A DNA stretch of 64,000 nt from Pachypanchax playfairii (GCA_006937955.1 SSNP01000003.1:388597-452596); one strand, 5' to 3'. Counted from the first letter of the stretch, positions 22,059-34,585 are shown. Numbers and translations are program-made. The notes: generated by a model from the sequence alone, not told the origin.

Positions 22059-25000
22059 TCAGTTTTTTAGTTTCTTGGATTGGACCTTTTTAAGCGGCAC
22101 GTTCTTTTGATCCGGGATTGTGTCCTGATCCGAATGAGTTTGTGGCGTCTTTGACTCATAGAGCTGTTTCAGGCTGAGGGTTTGTTGCTCCTTCGTTGTT
22201 TCCCGTTGGGCCTGGCGCAGCAGACGTTTTAAGGACTTTACCTTTTCCCTGAGGTGGCCGTTAGCTTTCTCCAAGGAACGTACTTTCTGGGACAGGGTCT
22301 TAACCATTTCTTCCTCCTCTAACAGAGCCTTCTGAATGGAGGAACACAACAACTACAAGGAGAAACAGAGGATTGTTCATTCAAGTATAGAAAACGTATA
22401 TGTAACACTGTAGTTTTTTTGTCAGCGACATAACATTGAAAACACAAAAAGCATATTCTTTATTTGCACCAAAAGCTCTAGAATTTTTGCCAGGGGAAAC
22501 AAATACATGTCGCACTACTTGACACATACGGCCAGCCGCCAGAGAGGATCAGATTAAAATGGAGGAAGCTGCTTCTGTGGACGAGTCGAGCACCCCCGAT
22601 CCATATTGTTTCAAGCCGATCATTTGCCCTGCATCGGCATCATGGCGTAGAATGGGGTCTGTCTCTTAGTGGTACATTGTTGTTAGCCAAAGCTAACGCT
22701 ACATTTAGATTAGCTTGAGTAGTATCGTGTGACTCTGCCAACAGGTGCAGCTACACTCAGCAGCTGTACCTCATTGTTTGAAAGAGAAAACGTGTTGCAG
22801 AGAGGTGTCCAAGGTATAAATCAAAGAATCCAAGCATGAAAAGAAAATCATTAAGTAATGTGCAAAAACCCTTTTTTCACACAATCACAAACATTCTACA
22901 AAAATGAACTTGGATAAATGCCATAAACATTTGCTATTCAAACTCCACCCTGCTATGGAGGTGTGGCCAAGACTGAACTTCTTTTATAATCTACATGCAA
23001 AAGAAGAAAAATAAAGTCTCAGCCAATAGCAACGCCTAATTCAAATTCAGTATAACGTTTATAGTGTTATTAAATTGTGTTAAAATACAAAAAATAATAA
23101 CCAGAAATGTGGACAACACTATTCGACGCTCATTTATAGAGGCAGGAGACGTAGTCTAGCGGAAGGGCGATCGCCTTTCTTTCCGAGTCCCGGCAAGAGG
23201 CTGGACATTGAACCCCTCAACTAGAGCCCTGCATTTGAGCCCGAGGACCCACTGGCCGGGCTTCGGGCCCCTCAGGGGTGGACACGTCGAACACGGGCCG
23301 GGCTTAGATTTTTTTTACGTGCAAATTAAAGTAATGTGTTGTGTTCATTGTTTATCCAACTTAAACGGCGACGTCTGAATGCAACACCCGCTCTCCCCGC
23401 CCCACTCCCTCTCTTGCCGGCCACCTGCTCTCTCACACCCCGAACGCCAGCGACTGTCTCTGGAGTTACCACAACAGGCACATCTGGCCTGCTTGGTGCT
23501 GAATGTCCCAGCAAGCAGCAGCAGCGAGTGCATGTTTACTGCAGCTGGATGGTTCATCGAGGAGAGGAGGACTGGACTTGCCCCTGACACTGTTGATGCT
23601 GTTTCTGCATGATGCCAAGAAGAGGGCTTAAAGACTTTTTTTATGTCAAAATATGGTCAACTGTTACTGGGTTGTTTGATCATGCACAAAAAAGGGGGGT
23701 GGGCTGGGCCACGTTCGGGCTTGTGAAATCCCGAACCCCGAAGCCACCTACTCTGACTCCTTTCAATGAGGAGAAGCAGCAACTCATGTACAGGCTCCTC
23801 CTGGATGATGAAATTCCTCATCTTATCTCCAAGGCTGTGCACGGCCGCCCAACAGAGGAAGTCCATTTTGGCCGATTCTGTCTAGGATTAAATTTTGATC
23901 TCATGATGGTAGCTGAGGATTTTAACAAAGATGGAGCATTAAATTAAGAGCCTTTCAGCTCAGCTCCTTCTTCACCATGACAGACTACAAACAAGGGCTA
24001 ATTCCTAATCAGAACCAATCAAAACTCAGATTTTTCTGTTGTGGCACATTTTATTTTTTAAACAATTAGAGTTGATTTATGGGGTTTGATTCATACACCT
24101 TAATCCCATGTTTGAAACAAAAAACTGGAACATCTTCAGTGGTAGCCTTTTGCAGATATCAAATCTAAACCTAATCACCATGGTTACCAAACTATTGTGA
24201 TGGGACTTTCAAAATAGGAAGCTTCTGTAAGAAGACCTTATGGCCTTTCGGGATAAATGTAACATCCTGCCGAAAGTTTCAGAGTCAATTTCAACCCATA
24301 ATGTCACGTTTAAATCCTGGTGTATCACCAACTATATTGTTGTTATATTTTGATGAAGTACCTGACAAATGTGCTGTTTTGATAGCAGATTTTCTTTGGA
24401 TAATCCCGAGAGCATTGCTAATGTTCTTTTTGGACTGAGAGCCAAAGTAAACAGCTCACAATTTGTTCTGGATATTCCAAAGACAAAAAAGTTTGTTTTG
24501 GATGCTCAGAGCTTAAAAGAGATGGAGGAAGGAGGTGGGAAAAGAAAACAATAATACTGAGTGAAATATATTTGACCTTCCTTGCTGTGGAACATATGCC
24601 TCGTTTCTCCTGTAACGGCCCCGTCATGCGAAGCTGAAGGACCCAAATGAGAACTAAAAACGTGCAGATGAAGCAGAATCAATGCCTTCAATCTAAACCA
24701 AACTAACAGAGCAGCGAAGTCAGGGATTCTAAATAAAACAAAAACTTGTCTAAATGTGAAAACAATAGAACAACATGACAAAGTATAACTAAAACCTGAG
24801 AGGACATATACACAGAGGGAGGTAATGAGTAATTAAAGGCATGTGTGGTAATTAGTAGATTTAAACCAGGTGGTCACTGTGCACAAGCAACCCCCCCCCC
24901 CCCAAAAAAAAAACAAAAAACAAAAAACGACAGAGTCAAAATCCCTGCAAGAGGACATAAAAACAAGAAAAGCATGATAAACTAAGTACTACGCAAAAAT

Positions 25001-28000
25001 GTCTCTCTGGCGATCTATATAATTATAAAGAATGCACACAAAACTTCACATCCATACAGGTTGGGTAGTATAATGACTCAATTTTAATAATGCAACCTTT
25101 TTCTTATAATGAACACTGATAAAATACAGTGTATTGCGATAGGAACTGTTTATAACGATTGTTTGCATCCACAATGACACTGAGACTGACTCTGTTTGAT
25201 CAGCAGAACTTGAAGTCTGTGGAAATGATTTCAGTTCAAACATATTCGGCTGTAAGCAACAAAACTGGTTCTTCTCTCCTGAGTCGATTTCTTGTTCAGA
25301 AAGAGACAAATACTCAGAAACGCCACAGTAAATCACTTTGTTTACATCTCCTGTTCCTGTGTTGGTCACTTCCTGTAAATACACCTTCCTTGAAAATTGT
25401 GCGGTGATATTCCATAAATCTGTATATTTGAGACTTTATTACTGGAAATCTGGTTTATGTGGAAAAATGTCCACAGGACACGAAAGTAATCCTGACTGAA
25501 GTAATAAAGCAATATAAAAAGCATGTGTCAGAGTCACTTTTAAAGCTGTAACAACATTAAAAATAAATAACAAAACTCTGTAAATGTCTAAACGCCGTTC
25601 ACGTGGCAAAAACCTGCATTTTATTGACCCTAGTTTTATATGTGAATGGTTGTTTTTCTGTGTGATGGACCTATCCAGAGTGAAACTCCACCTCCCCCCA
25701 CCCATAACCCTCTACAGGAGCAAGCTGGAACAGAAAATAGATGGATGGATACACATTCCAACAAGTTACGGCTTTACCTTTGAAGTAATTGTTCATTGGA
25801 GTTTTGTACAGCTAATTCTTTTCAACTTCCTGTAGCTGCTAACTGTGCTGCAATGCTAACCCCAGTTTTTATGTAAACAGAAAGTGAAGATTTGCTTTTG
25901 CTGTAATAGTTTTTTTTTCTGTCCTCTGATAAAACAGAGCAACAATTAACAGGTTGTTTTTGTTAGCCTCCCTGTTTATAAAGTAAATCCATGTTTTTTC
26001 TTCTGCTCCTGCAAAGTTACTGTTGAGTTAAACTGCTATATCCTTCCACCACCACAAGGTGGCAGCTCCCACTTCCTGCACCAATATATAAACTTAACAA
26101 AACCTACGATGGTAACCAAAAACTGTTATAAAAAAGAGAACAACACATACAAAAGAGTTTTGCACATTGTGTTTAACCTAATAGTCAAAACAGTGTAGCT
26201 CAAGGTGGAAGAATCTTAGCTGAGCAACTGGAGGAATATAATAAAGCAGCGTATTGTTTCAGTAAAACACCCCTGAGAGCTGAAACCCAACATGCCTGTG
26301 AACCTGCGACAAACAATCCAAAAGGGCTGGACCTTCCTTAGATTAAAAAAAAAAAAAAAGGAGCGAGAGAAATTAGCTCCAGATGCGTCCGACTGTGTGC
26401 CTGTAAGCCAGAGAGTCGACTTCCTCAGCAGACCCTAACGCTTCCACATGGGCCAGCGGGACGACTCGTGTAAATTCTCTGCCATCAGATAACAACCGCT
26501 GAGGGTTTTGAGGAAATGTTAAAAATGTGCTGCAGACCCACATCATTGGTTTGTGCTTTACTTGTGGTAATTTTAGTTGAGAACTTTTCCATGTGCTCTG
26601 ACTTTGGTCTCAGAGGAATTTCTGTGAAAGTATGAAACTTTTAAAATGGAGAGAATTGTGTCAAGAAACTTCACAAAAAAAGCAAAAAAAAAAAAACATG
26701 AAAAGCCAGAAAGTGTCAAATGTAACTTCAGTGTTTTGTGCAGCCACAAATGACTTTCACATGAGCAAACATTCAGTAAGAATTGGACCAGAACCAGTTA
26801 GACGTAATGAACTGAGACGGGCCCGGCAGCAGCTGTAATTAAAGTAATGACACCATATTCCAGCTATATTTTTAGCATGAAATTGTTATTAACCTCCTGC
26901 AGAACATTTTTTATTTAAATAACATTTTAATACACAATTTTTAAGAACAAATTGTCATGCTGAGGTCCACAAATTGTGTCCAGCATATGCCCCGCCCCTC
27001 ATCCAATGAGTCCCTGTCGACTTTAAACAGGAACTAGCAGGTACAGAAAATGAAAGTGTTTGAAAACCTCAGATGTGTGTGTTTAAGGATTTTGTCTGAC
27101 CATGTCACTAAAAGCTTCAGACTTTATGAACCAGCTGTTAGATTAAAAAAAAAAAAAATCCTCCAATCAGAAGGTTTCTGTTCAGAGTCATAAAACTAAA
27201 TAAAAGGACCGAGTGTAAAATTACATATTTTACTGATGCAGTAAACTCTGAAAGCTTGAACACATGGTTTAATCTGATTTGATGTGTGCTCAGGTCAGTT
27301 AGCTTGTGTTGCTAAGTACCGAAGTAAAAACAAAATCTGTTTTTTATTTTGCAAAGCGAACATCTCATCGCGGGGGTGATGTAAGGCCGCAGCTCTCCAT
27401 GCAGCCTCGTATTTCTAATCACAGTCTCGACCCAGGAGGTTCCTGTCTGTGGGAATACAAGGCAAAGATTTGGACGTGCTTTTATAAATAGTCAGCAAGT
27501 AACTGTAAACAGACAGCTGACCGAAATCCGATCTGTGCGATGAAGCGAAGCAGAAGTGAGTCTTTGGAGAGCATCTATGTGAAGCTTGAAACATCAGGGA
27601 GCACCAGGTGTTCACCAGTAATGTTTAAATAGTCTCGTACCAGTTAAATGATGACAGTACGGCTGTAAAGTGCAGCGTGAGCTCACTGATTCAAGTCATC
27701 TTGAAATCGTATTAGCATCATTATGAAAACCAAAATATCAGCAGTTTGACATGTAGGGGGGGATTTTTGACTTTATGACAGATTCCCTTTCCCTGCATGT
27801 CATTTCCTCTGTGATTTCATTATTGACTTTTATTTGTTGTTCCTTTTTTCTTCCAAACTTCCCAAGTTCGTTGTCCTGCCAAACCTCAGGAAATGTGCTC
27901 CTGGTTTCGTCGCTTTCTTTCCAGCATCTTTTTGAAAACAACAGGATGTGGAACTGAATCTTGTTTGTGCTTGTAGCAAAGCTGCTTCAGTGTGTGTCTG

Positions 28001-30118
28001 AATCAAAATATTTTTTTTTTTACCAAACTGTATCACAATGACAATTTAAAAGATCTTGATTGGTGGTTCTACGTACCCGACTGTCCTCTTGAGCCTCCCA
28101 CTGCGGAGTAAAGCTGTGAACCTGAGTTCCAGATGTGCAGTTGGAGAACTGGAAGAGGCTGGCGAACGTGCGGTGGTTCTCTGCGGTGTCGGGGAAGATG
28201 GGGTCCTGGAAGTTGACTCCATGTGGGATGATATTATAATTCTCATCCATCCTGCGTGGCAGAGAGACAACAGTTGACAAAGTGGTGAGCGAAACTTCTT
28301 ACAGGTGTGAAAACAAAGCCAGATGGAAAACGCACACGAGCTGAGGGAGAAATATATGTCAGGCTTATCTGTCATCAGGAATCTTTTCAAATAAAAGTAA
28401 ATGATCCTGCTTAAAGTTTTAATAAACTGTACATAAAATCTGACAAACATACCTGTATATCATTTTTGAGGGGAAAAAGGGTCTTTGTTAACAGGCTTTG
28501 ATCTATAATATTATTTAAACTGGTGAGTCATGTGTGTCTGACTCAGACCAGCAAATTACAAGCCAAAGGGATTTATGGAGTGTGTTTCATATCTTCAGGA
28601 AGTCCTGTGGCACACATCTGGATTCCATTTCAAAGCCCTCAATAGACATCTAAACCCGGGCTGTCCCCATCAAAGGCTGTGTGTGTTGCATATGTCTGGA
28701 TGTTCAAATGGCAAGAGAGTCCTACTTCAGCAGATGGGGTCAAAGGTCAGATGCAATCACAGAAAGTTGTAGATTGTAGAGAACTTACACAAGCAGAACA
28801 AAGATTAAAAAACGTGTTTTTGTGTGTTTTAGTTGATCTTTGACCTTCTTTACTTTCAAGGATGTGAAAAAAGTTAACATATAATGACATTTAAGGTAAA
28901 GTTTTAACAGAAAACATGATTTTAGCTGCACATCTATTCTATCTTGTTTATGAGATCTGAGGGAACGTCTTAAGATGTTTTTTTTTTTTACTGTTTTGGG
29001 CTCCGATTCATCTTGTCCGGGGAGCCTGGACTCGTGATTGATTGGAGAAACTATTTTGGTCTGAGAAGATGTTTTAGGGGAGGAAATAAATGCTGTCTGG
29101 AGATTATAGAGTTCTGATCCATTAAAAGACCTTCTGGGAGTTGGAGCTACTAAACAGCCTCAAAAAACACAGACGTATCTGTTAGAGTGTTTTATGAGGA
29201 GTCTCAAACCAACCAGAAAACAACAAATCAGGACATGTAAAAAAGATTATAAAGTCGTTAATGATGTAACACTCCTGTGAATTTTTGGGTTCTAGTATGA
29301 AAAAAACACATGAAAACAGCTCTTTTCATATTTAACATAAAAAACCTGATAATAAAGGCTCTCCAGTTGAAATATGTCATAGATTCAAGTCGTTTACTTT
29401 CTGTAAATCCAGTAAAAACATGCTTGGAGCTTTGTGTTCTCAATTCCTTCTTAAAGGTTAACATTATATTATTTCTGCATGATAAACATTTTGTTTCTCC
29501 AGGGACTTAAATGATATTTCCAGTCTAGAGGCATGACAAACTGAATTAACAGCAGGAGGAAAAGTGCCACGAGGTCATGTATGTCATTTTAGGGACAGCA
29601 TGCAAAATAAAAAATATATAATAACAAAGTTAGTTTATCATGCAGCACAAACATGTTTATTTATTTCTGCAGGAGCTGCAATATAAGCTGTGATTAATCG
29701 TTTCAAGTGAATCCCTGACAGAACACTTGGTGTTTCACCTTAGAAAGAAGTAGTAGTTGTTGTTTTGGGTGACGCTGTAGGAGAAACACGGTAAGTAGCC
29801 CAGGCCGCTGACATTGAACCTGGAGCCGGCGGGGACCTCCAGCATGCTGCCCCATGCTTGGTCGCACAGCAGCTCGATCTCAGCGGAGAAGAGCAGGTCG
29901 GTGTCGTGCTGCCACGGCAGGTAGTTGTACACGCTGTAGGATTCCTTGTGCAGCTGCAGCACTTTGGCAAAGACGATGATCTCCGCCAGTTCTGCGCGAC
30001 AAGCTTCTGTCTGTGGTCTCCAGTCGTGGGGTAACTGACATCCCCAGCTCCCACCTGGACAGACAGCTGCCAAGACAAACGCCAAAATAATCCACATGAT
30101 GTGACAGAGAGGAGACAT
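22059..30118 (-). CDS. ccdc3: Coiled-coil domain-containing protein 3, secreted
   Basis: A secreted, probably glycosylated coiled-coil protein; in mammals CCDC3 is a fat- and vessel-expressed secreted factor (established knowledge). Exons on the minus strand: 30118-29739, 28251-28077 and 22352-22059, joining in frame with GTGAAA and GTACGT donors. They give 282 residues against about 270 in human. Residues 1-26 form a signal peptide, followed by CQLPHDWRPQTEACRAEL. The domain then contains LCDQAWGSMLEVPAGSR, an NVS site (102-104), and MDENYN-IPHGVNFQD opening exon 2. An NCT site lies near residue 164. Exon 3 (residues 186-282) carries a heptad-rich coiled coil (about 190-242) and a Lys-rich tail. 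The ATG at 30118 was chosen because it precedes the hydrophobic core; the ATG at 30097 (MWIILAF) is an alternative. It lies head to head with the zinc-finger gene. Confidence 0.93.
23223..23640 (+). pseudogene. hAT-family transposase C-terminal fossil
   Basis: In the frame of 23379-23612 a hATC dimerisation motif is clear: LACLVLNVPASSSSECMF, TAAGWFIEERRTGLAPD, TVDA. Compare the usual LA..L.VPASS..SERVFS.AG..IEERRT.L.PDTVD of hAT transposases. The conserved SER is damaged (SEC) and stops follow. GC-rich CCCGGGC-like motifs at 23221-23302 with tagagccctgca at 23223 look like a hAT terminus; the other terminus was not found. Only the C-terminal fragment is present, so it is non-functional. Confidence 0.8.
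23745..24000 (-). mobile_element. Non-LTR retrotransposon (LINE) remnant, antisense
   Basis: The stretch shares gcctttcagctcagctcctt-ctt with the remnant at 34713-34735. It also resembles a very common teleost LINE 3' segment (tcctggatgatgaaattcct, cttatctccaaggc). The 112-codon + strand frame (23609-23947) spanning it is a chance frame across two fossil elements. Confidence 0.6.
24608..24862. repeat. Probable dispersed repeat
   Basis: The text cctgtaacggccccgtcatg followed by gaagctgaaggacccaaatg has the look of a frequent teleost non-autonomous element. It is similar in style to 50766-51125. No termini are identified. Confidence 0.35.
26052..26065 (+). promoter_or_regulatory. CTCF-like motif, forward, in ccdc3 intron 2
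   Basis: CCACAAGGTGGCAG matches the CTCF core consensus CCASYAGRKGGCRS with one mismatch (A at the Y position). It has the same orientation as the site at 18889. Confidence 0.4.
28252..29738 (-). other. ccdc3 intron 1 (1.5 kb), nothing recognised
   Basis: AT-rich intron between the exon ending TTTCTAAG and the one starting GATGGATGAG. The small open frames inside it have no recognisable features. Confidence 0.7.
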
Positions 30119-30494
30119 CTGGAAGAGCGCAGCGCTCCAAGGCGCACGAAACAGACAGAACAGCAAACAGGGAGAGCGCGTGTCACACCTACATTCATAC
30201 ATTAAGAAGGATTTTTAGAGAACAAGACCTGACAGTTACTGCCCTCTTGTCCAACCACAGCTCCAGCATCCATCTGTAAAAAAAAAAAGAAAAAAAAACT
30301 GCTCCTCACCTCTCAGACAAATTGAGAGGGAGCAAAGAAAAATTGAGCGTTTACACACGCATGCAAACTTCATCAAATTTCCTGTTCACGTGCAAGATAA
30401 TTTTGTCTAATATTGCTAAATGAGGATTAAATGTAACTTAAAACAAAACAATGAGAGTTCCCATCAGTTAACAGTGAAACTGTAAACAGAACTA

Positions 30495-30508
30495 GCGCCC
30501 TCTTGTGA
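30495..30508 (-). promoter_or_regulatory. CTCF-like motif, reverse, upstream of ccdc3
   Basis: On the minus strand TCACAAGAGGGCGC matches the CTCF core with two mismatches. A weaker match (GGACAAGAGGGCAG, three mismatches) lies at 30239-30252 in the same orientation. Both face the forward sites at 18889 and 26052. Confidence 0.35.
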
Positions 30509-31513
30509 CAAATTTGAAGAACTATACTCGAAGGAAAGTTTGTTTCCTAATTAGTAAGTTTTCTGTTTCCTTTCATTTATCCTGTTCGACCCAACCAAAC
30601 TTCTTATTTCATCCTTTTTCTTGTTCTTAACATGGATTAAGAAAATACGGATGATTTTCTTTATATTTGCCCAGTAAGTTAATGTGAGTTGTGATTTTCA
30701 AAGTTCCAGCAGCATTTCTCGCATATCAATTTGTATCGCAGAGACTGGAGTCATTTTTACGGCCCCACAGCACTACCTCAACACTTGACATTGAATTAAA
30801 TTTTACTTGTTTAGATCCATGAAAAGGACCATAATCAAAAACTTATCTCATAAGTTCTAAATATTTTTGATGTTTTTCTCTCCGCACCACACTCTCCCTT
30901 TCAAATATCTCAAAAATATTCAGTTTTTTTTTTTTTACATTTCTCAGTTATTTCTCTATTTTTATTTATTTTCATTCACTACGTTCCCCATTATGTTGCC
31001 TAAATGAGAGCTATAGGTCTATTATTTTCAGCTAAACTCAGGTCTTTACCATGTTGCATAAATGAATGTTGATAGTTTCCTTCTATACAGTAGGGAATGT
31101 TTCTATTTTCCATATTTTATTAAATAATTTAAACTTGTGCTCTTATGATTTAAAAACATACAGAAATAATTAGGTATCTCCCTGCAGTTATAATATACTT
31201 ATCTACTGCATAATTTAACTCTGTCACTGAGAAGATTAAATTAATTAACCCCTTTATCTTTCTGGTCCTGCAACTGATCAGACTAATCACAAACCTGTGT
31301 CCAGATGCGACATAACAGTTACATTATTTGATATAAAACATTGTTTAATGTTCTAGCCCTTACATAATTCATCGGAGTTAATAAACTAAGCTTTTCATAT
31401 AAATACTACATTCGCAATGCTCATTAAATGTGACATCTTGTGTTTTAAATATCAGCGTTTTTTAAATGGATGAGAGAAAATATTATGTATGTGTACAGCT
31501 TTAAGAGAGGAGA

Positions 31514-31603
31514 TGACGTAAACGTGGGCGTGCCTTGGAGTCACAGGAGGACGGGACTCTTTTGGAAGAAGAAAGAAGAAGAAACCATTGTAGGTCACGT
31601 GAC
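31514..31603 (+). promoter_or_regulatory. Proximal promoter of the zinc-finger gene: CRE-like site and palindromic E-box
   Basis: TGACGTAA (31514-31521) is a CRE/ATF-like element. GTCACGTGAC (31594-31603) is a perfect 10-bp palindrome of the USF/TFE CLEAR-box type. They sit 63-152 bp before the ATG at 31666. Promoter function is inferred from position. Confidence 0.5.
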
Positions 31604-31665
31604 TGGCTGGAGCATCTTCTCAGTCCATTTTGGATGTTAGCAAAGTCTCCGTGCAATTCCAGAAA

Positions 31666-34232
31666 ATGACAAAGCTGCAGTTTTTAAACGTCTTCCTGAC
31701 TGAGCGCCTCATGCTTGCTGCCCAGGAGATTTACAAATCTGTAGAGGACACGATTTTGGAGTATCAAGAAGAGATAGCGATCCGGGAGCGGGAGAACGAT
31801 CATCTGAGACGGAGGCTCCGAGACGCTGGAATTGAAATATGGCCAGGTTAGCGTCCCGAAAAGCTAACGGTGTAGCTGTACAGCATGTATTCATTTTCAT
31901 CCGAGTCAAATCTCAAAAATAGTTGTTGTAGTAAAGAATAAGGGCACGCGGAACAAACAGGACAGGATAGAATCAGGTTACCCTACTTTAAAACTATATC
32001 CATCTCGGGCAGGTTAGCTGACATTAGTTGCTCTGGTGTTAGCGACCTTTGTTCGTTAGCCAGCTGGGTGTTATGTCGATAAATGCTGCCCCGTTATAGA
32101 ACGTCTATTTGTTGATAGATGTATACACATGATCATTACTCGTGTTTTTTTATTTTTCTTAATAACACAGTAGTGTACATTATTATTATTATTATGGAAC
32201 GTTCAATTTGGGGTTTAAATTTAGTGGCTGTATCTCTTCTGATCAGAGTAAAGAGTGTGCATCATGTTAGCCTATGTTACTTTGATGTAAAATTGAATTT
32301 GCACAGTATTATATTTATTATTATTTATAATTGTGCCCTTAAGGGCACATAAAACAAGCAGTTGGTGTCGTTTTTGACCTAAATCTGCTTCTCGTACGAG
32401 TGGGGGCTCTCACGGTGGCTCAGGCGCTGTTTTCTGCACAACACCAGCTAGCCGAGTACCGTCAAGTTCACATTGTTGCTTTGAACTAGCTGGTTATATT
32501 TTTATTTATACAGGCTGAAAGTGTTTTGTCACTATAAAATTATATATTTTTTAAGTAATACGGAAGCTGCGCATTCTCATCCTACAAAGAACAATTTAAT
32601 GTTGTTACCCAGTTTAAAGACCCTCATTACATAAAGTTCTGTGTTATTACAGATGTACATACAATTTAAATATACTACTCTTTTTTTCTCTTTACAAATA
32701 ACAAACATGCTCTGTAAAAAAATGTTGCGTCATTTATTTACAGGTGTCACCCATGTCAACTTTTAGGGATTTGATATAATGGGATGTTTTATAGAATTCA
32801 GACAAACAAGAGGTAAATTTAACCGGACTGTTTGTTCATTTAAAGGTCGATAAAGATGCATATACCTACTGAAATGCTGGGATTTAATCAGTCTTATCCG
32901 AACATAGAACTGATTTAATTTTACTCCAGAAAGTTTAGATTTCATTAAAGTTTCTCTACAGTGTGATCTTTACTAACAGAATTATGGTTTTTGTCTGTGT
33001 TAAGCAAGATGTTGATTGAAGGTATGAACTAATACTAGCAGCAAAACTGTTAGAGGGAAATTAGTTGTTTAAACTTTTGGTACTTTAATGTAAAATTAAT
33101 CAAAAACCATGTTAAGACTACATAAAGATTTAATTTATACCTGGGTTTTGGTATTTTTATTAGTTTGGGTAAATGTTTTGAGCTCGGTGCACCTTAGATA
33201 ATTAAAACCTTTTACTAAAGAGAAGATCTGTTCGTTCTCACCACAGATCGTCCTTCTATGGGGCTGTTGGAGGAGGAGGATGGTGAGAACCCACGTCGTG
33301 AGTGGAGCCCCAGCATGGGGCACGAAGAACGAATTCCCATGCAAATCAAAGACAAGAGAGATCTGCGGGCCAACCATGGAGACGATCAGCTCCGCAGCCA
33401 CGGCTCTTGCAGCACCTCAGAGAACATGTTCACTCCTCCGCGTGTTGTGAATGAATACCCCCAGGATGGCCCTCACACGTCCAGCCTGCCACAGAGTCAG
33501 GGTGTGGAGAACAGAGAGAGGGACACTGGATCTCGAGGCTCCTCGAGGCATGTGAAGGGGGAGGCTGTTGGTGGCCACAGAGGCTCAGCGTCTTCTAGCA
33601 GTGGCGGCCAGCCTTTAGCACCAGTCAATCCAAACTGCTCAAATGAGAACAATATTGACATCATGGGGTCAGAGAATGGAGGACAGATGGCTGGTGCGAA
33701 AGGAGCTGTGACTGGCCCTAACAGAGGACAGGCCTCTCTCATGCGTAACCAAGGAGGCAACGCTATGGACTGCCCCCATCAGAAATCCCCCCTACAAGGT
33801 CACATGTCATCATTCTGTTGTAAAGTCTGCGGTGAGGCGTTTAGTCACGTCGGTCATTTACATGTGCACGTACAAGTGCATACCCGGGAAAAACCGTACC
33901 GCTGTGGGGTGTGTGGAAAATGCTGCAGCTCCTCTGGACGACTCCAGGAGCACCAGCGGAGCCACACGGGAGAAAAACCATTTCGCTGCCAGATTTGTGG
34001 AAAAGGTTTCACACAGATGGCTCATCTAAAGGTTCACATGAGGATTCATACAGGGGAGAAGCCATACAGCTGCCCCGTGTGTGGCAAGTGCTTCAGTCGC
34101 TCAGACAAAATCAAAAGGCATCTTCAGACCCACAGCCGAGAGGGAAATTATTTCTCAGGTGACAGTGATGCAAAGATAACAACCCAGTTTATGAATCCTA
34201 CTGATGTGATTAACTTTACATTAAAAAGCTAA
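31666..34232 (+). CDS. C2H2 zinc-finger protein with N-terminal coiled coil (388 aa)
   Basis: A probable nuclear DNA-binding regulator. Exon 1 (31666-31846) encodes MTKLQFLNVFLTERLMLAAQ and a charged coiled-coil helix (about residues 24-55), a module typical of many fish C2H2 proteins. A phase-1 intron (31847-33246; weak donor GTTAGC, acceptor ccacag) joins exon 2 (33247-34232). Residues 62-248 are low-complexity, rich in Ser, Gly and Asn. Four C2H2 fingers follow from about residue 251: CKVC..HVQVH, CGVC..HQRSH, CQIC..HMRIH and CPVC..HLQTH, with HTREKPY/HTGEKP linkers. The second finger has CGKCC in place of the usual CGKxF. The ATG at 31666 is the first in-frame ATG in exon 1. The exact orthologue is not recognised, so no symbol is given. 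Confidence 0.9.
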
Positions 34233-34585
34233 CGAGGCTGCCGTCAACAGGGATTTTCTTTGTACTTTGATAGAAGTTCTGTGATTGTTAAAGAGCATTT
34301 TTTTTAATCTAAGCTAACATTTCTCCCTTTTCTTGATAGAATTTGTATTAGCCACTTTAGTATGTTATTTACTGAATTTTGTATTTGTCACAGAGTATTA
34401 AGTCTAAGACACAACTTGAATAGTTACCTAGTGTTTCAGATATACTTTACTATTTGTAGTCACATAATTTGCATGAAGTCTTCCATGTAAGCCTCGAAAC
34501 AAGACGTGTCAGTAAACGCAAGTATTTTTAGTTTATTATTTGACTCTGTCATCCAGTTTATTTTGATTATTTAAGTTTGGGTTGC

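Larger units (their letters stand above)
22353..28076 (-). other. ccdc3 intron 2 (5.7 kb) with transposon debris
   Basis: The intron contains a hAT transposase fossil and a LINE remnant (23223-24000), a probable dispersed repeat (24608-24862), a C14/A10 homopolymer junction (24891-24914) and a CTCF-like motif (26052-26065). No additional ccdc3 exon is apparent. Confidence 0.7.

Noticed and set aside
23146..23200. tRNA-like text (gtagtctagcggaagggcga, gagtcccgg)
   Set aside because: It resembles pieces of a tRNA but no cloverleaf with acceptor and anticodon arms could be built. It may be a decayed tRNA-derived repeat.
23609..23947. 112-codon frame as a gene
   Set aside because: It runs across the end of a hAT fossil and an antisense LINE fragment, so it is a chance frame.
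29740..30198. Second long minus-strand frame over ccdc3 exon 1
   Set aside because: It is a shadow frame; the frame with the signal peptide and the CQLPHDWRP...LCDQAWGSMLEVPAGS motifs is the real one and splices in frame to exon 2.
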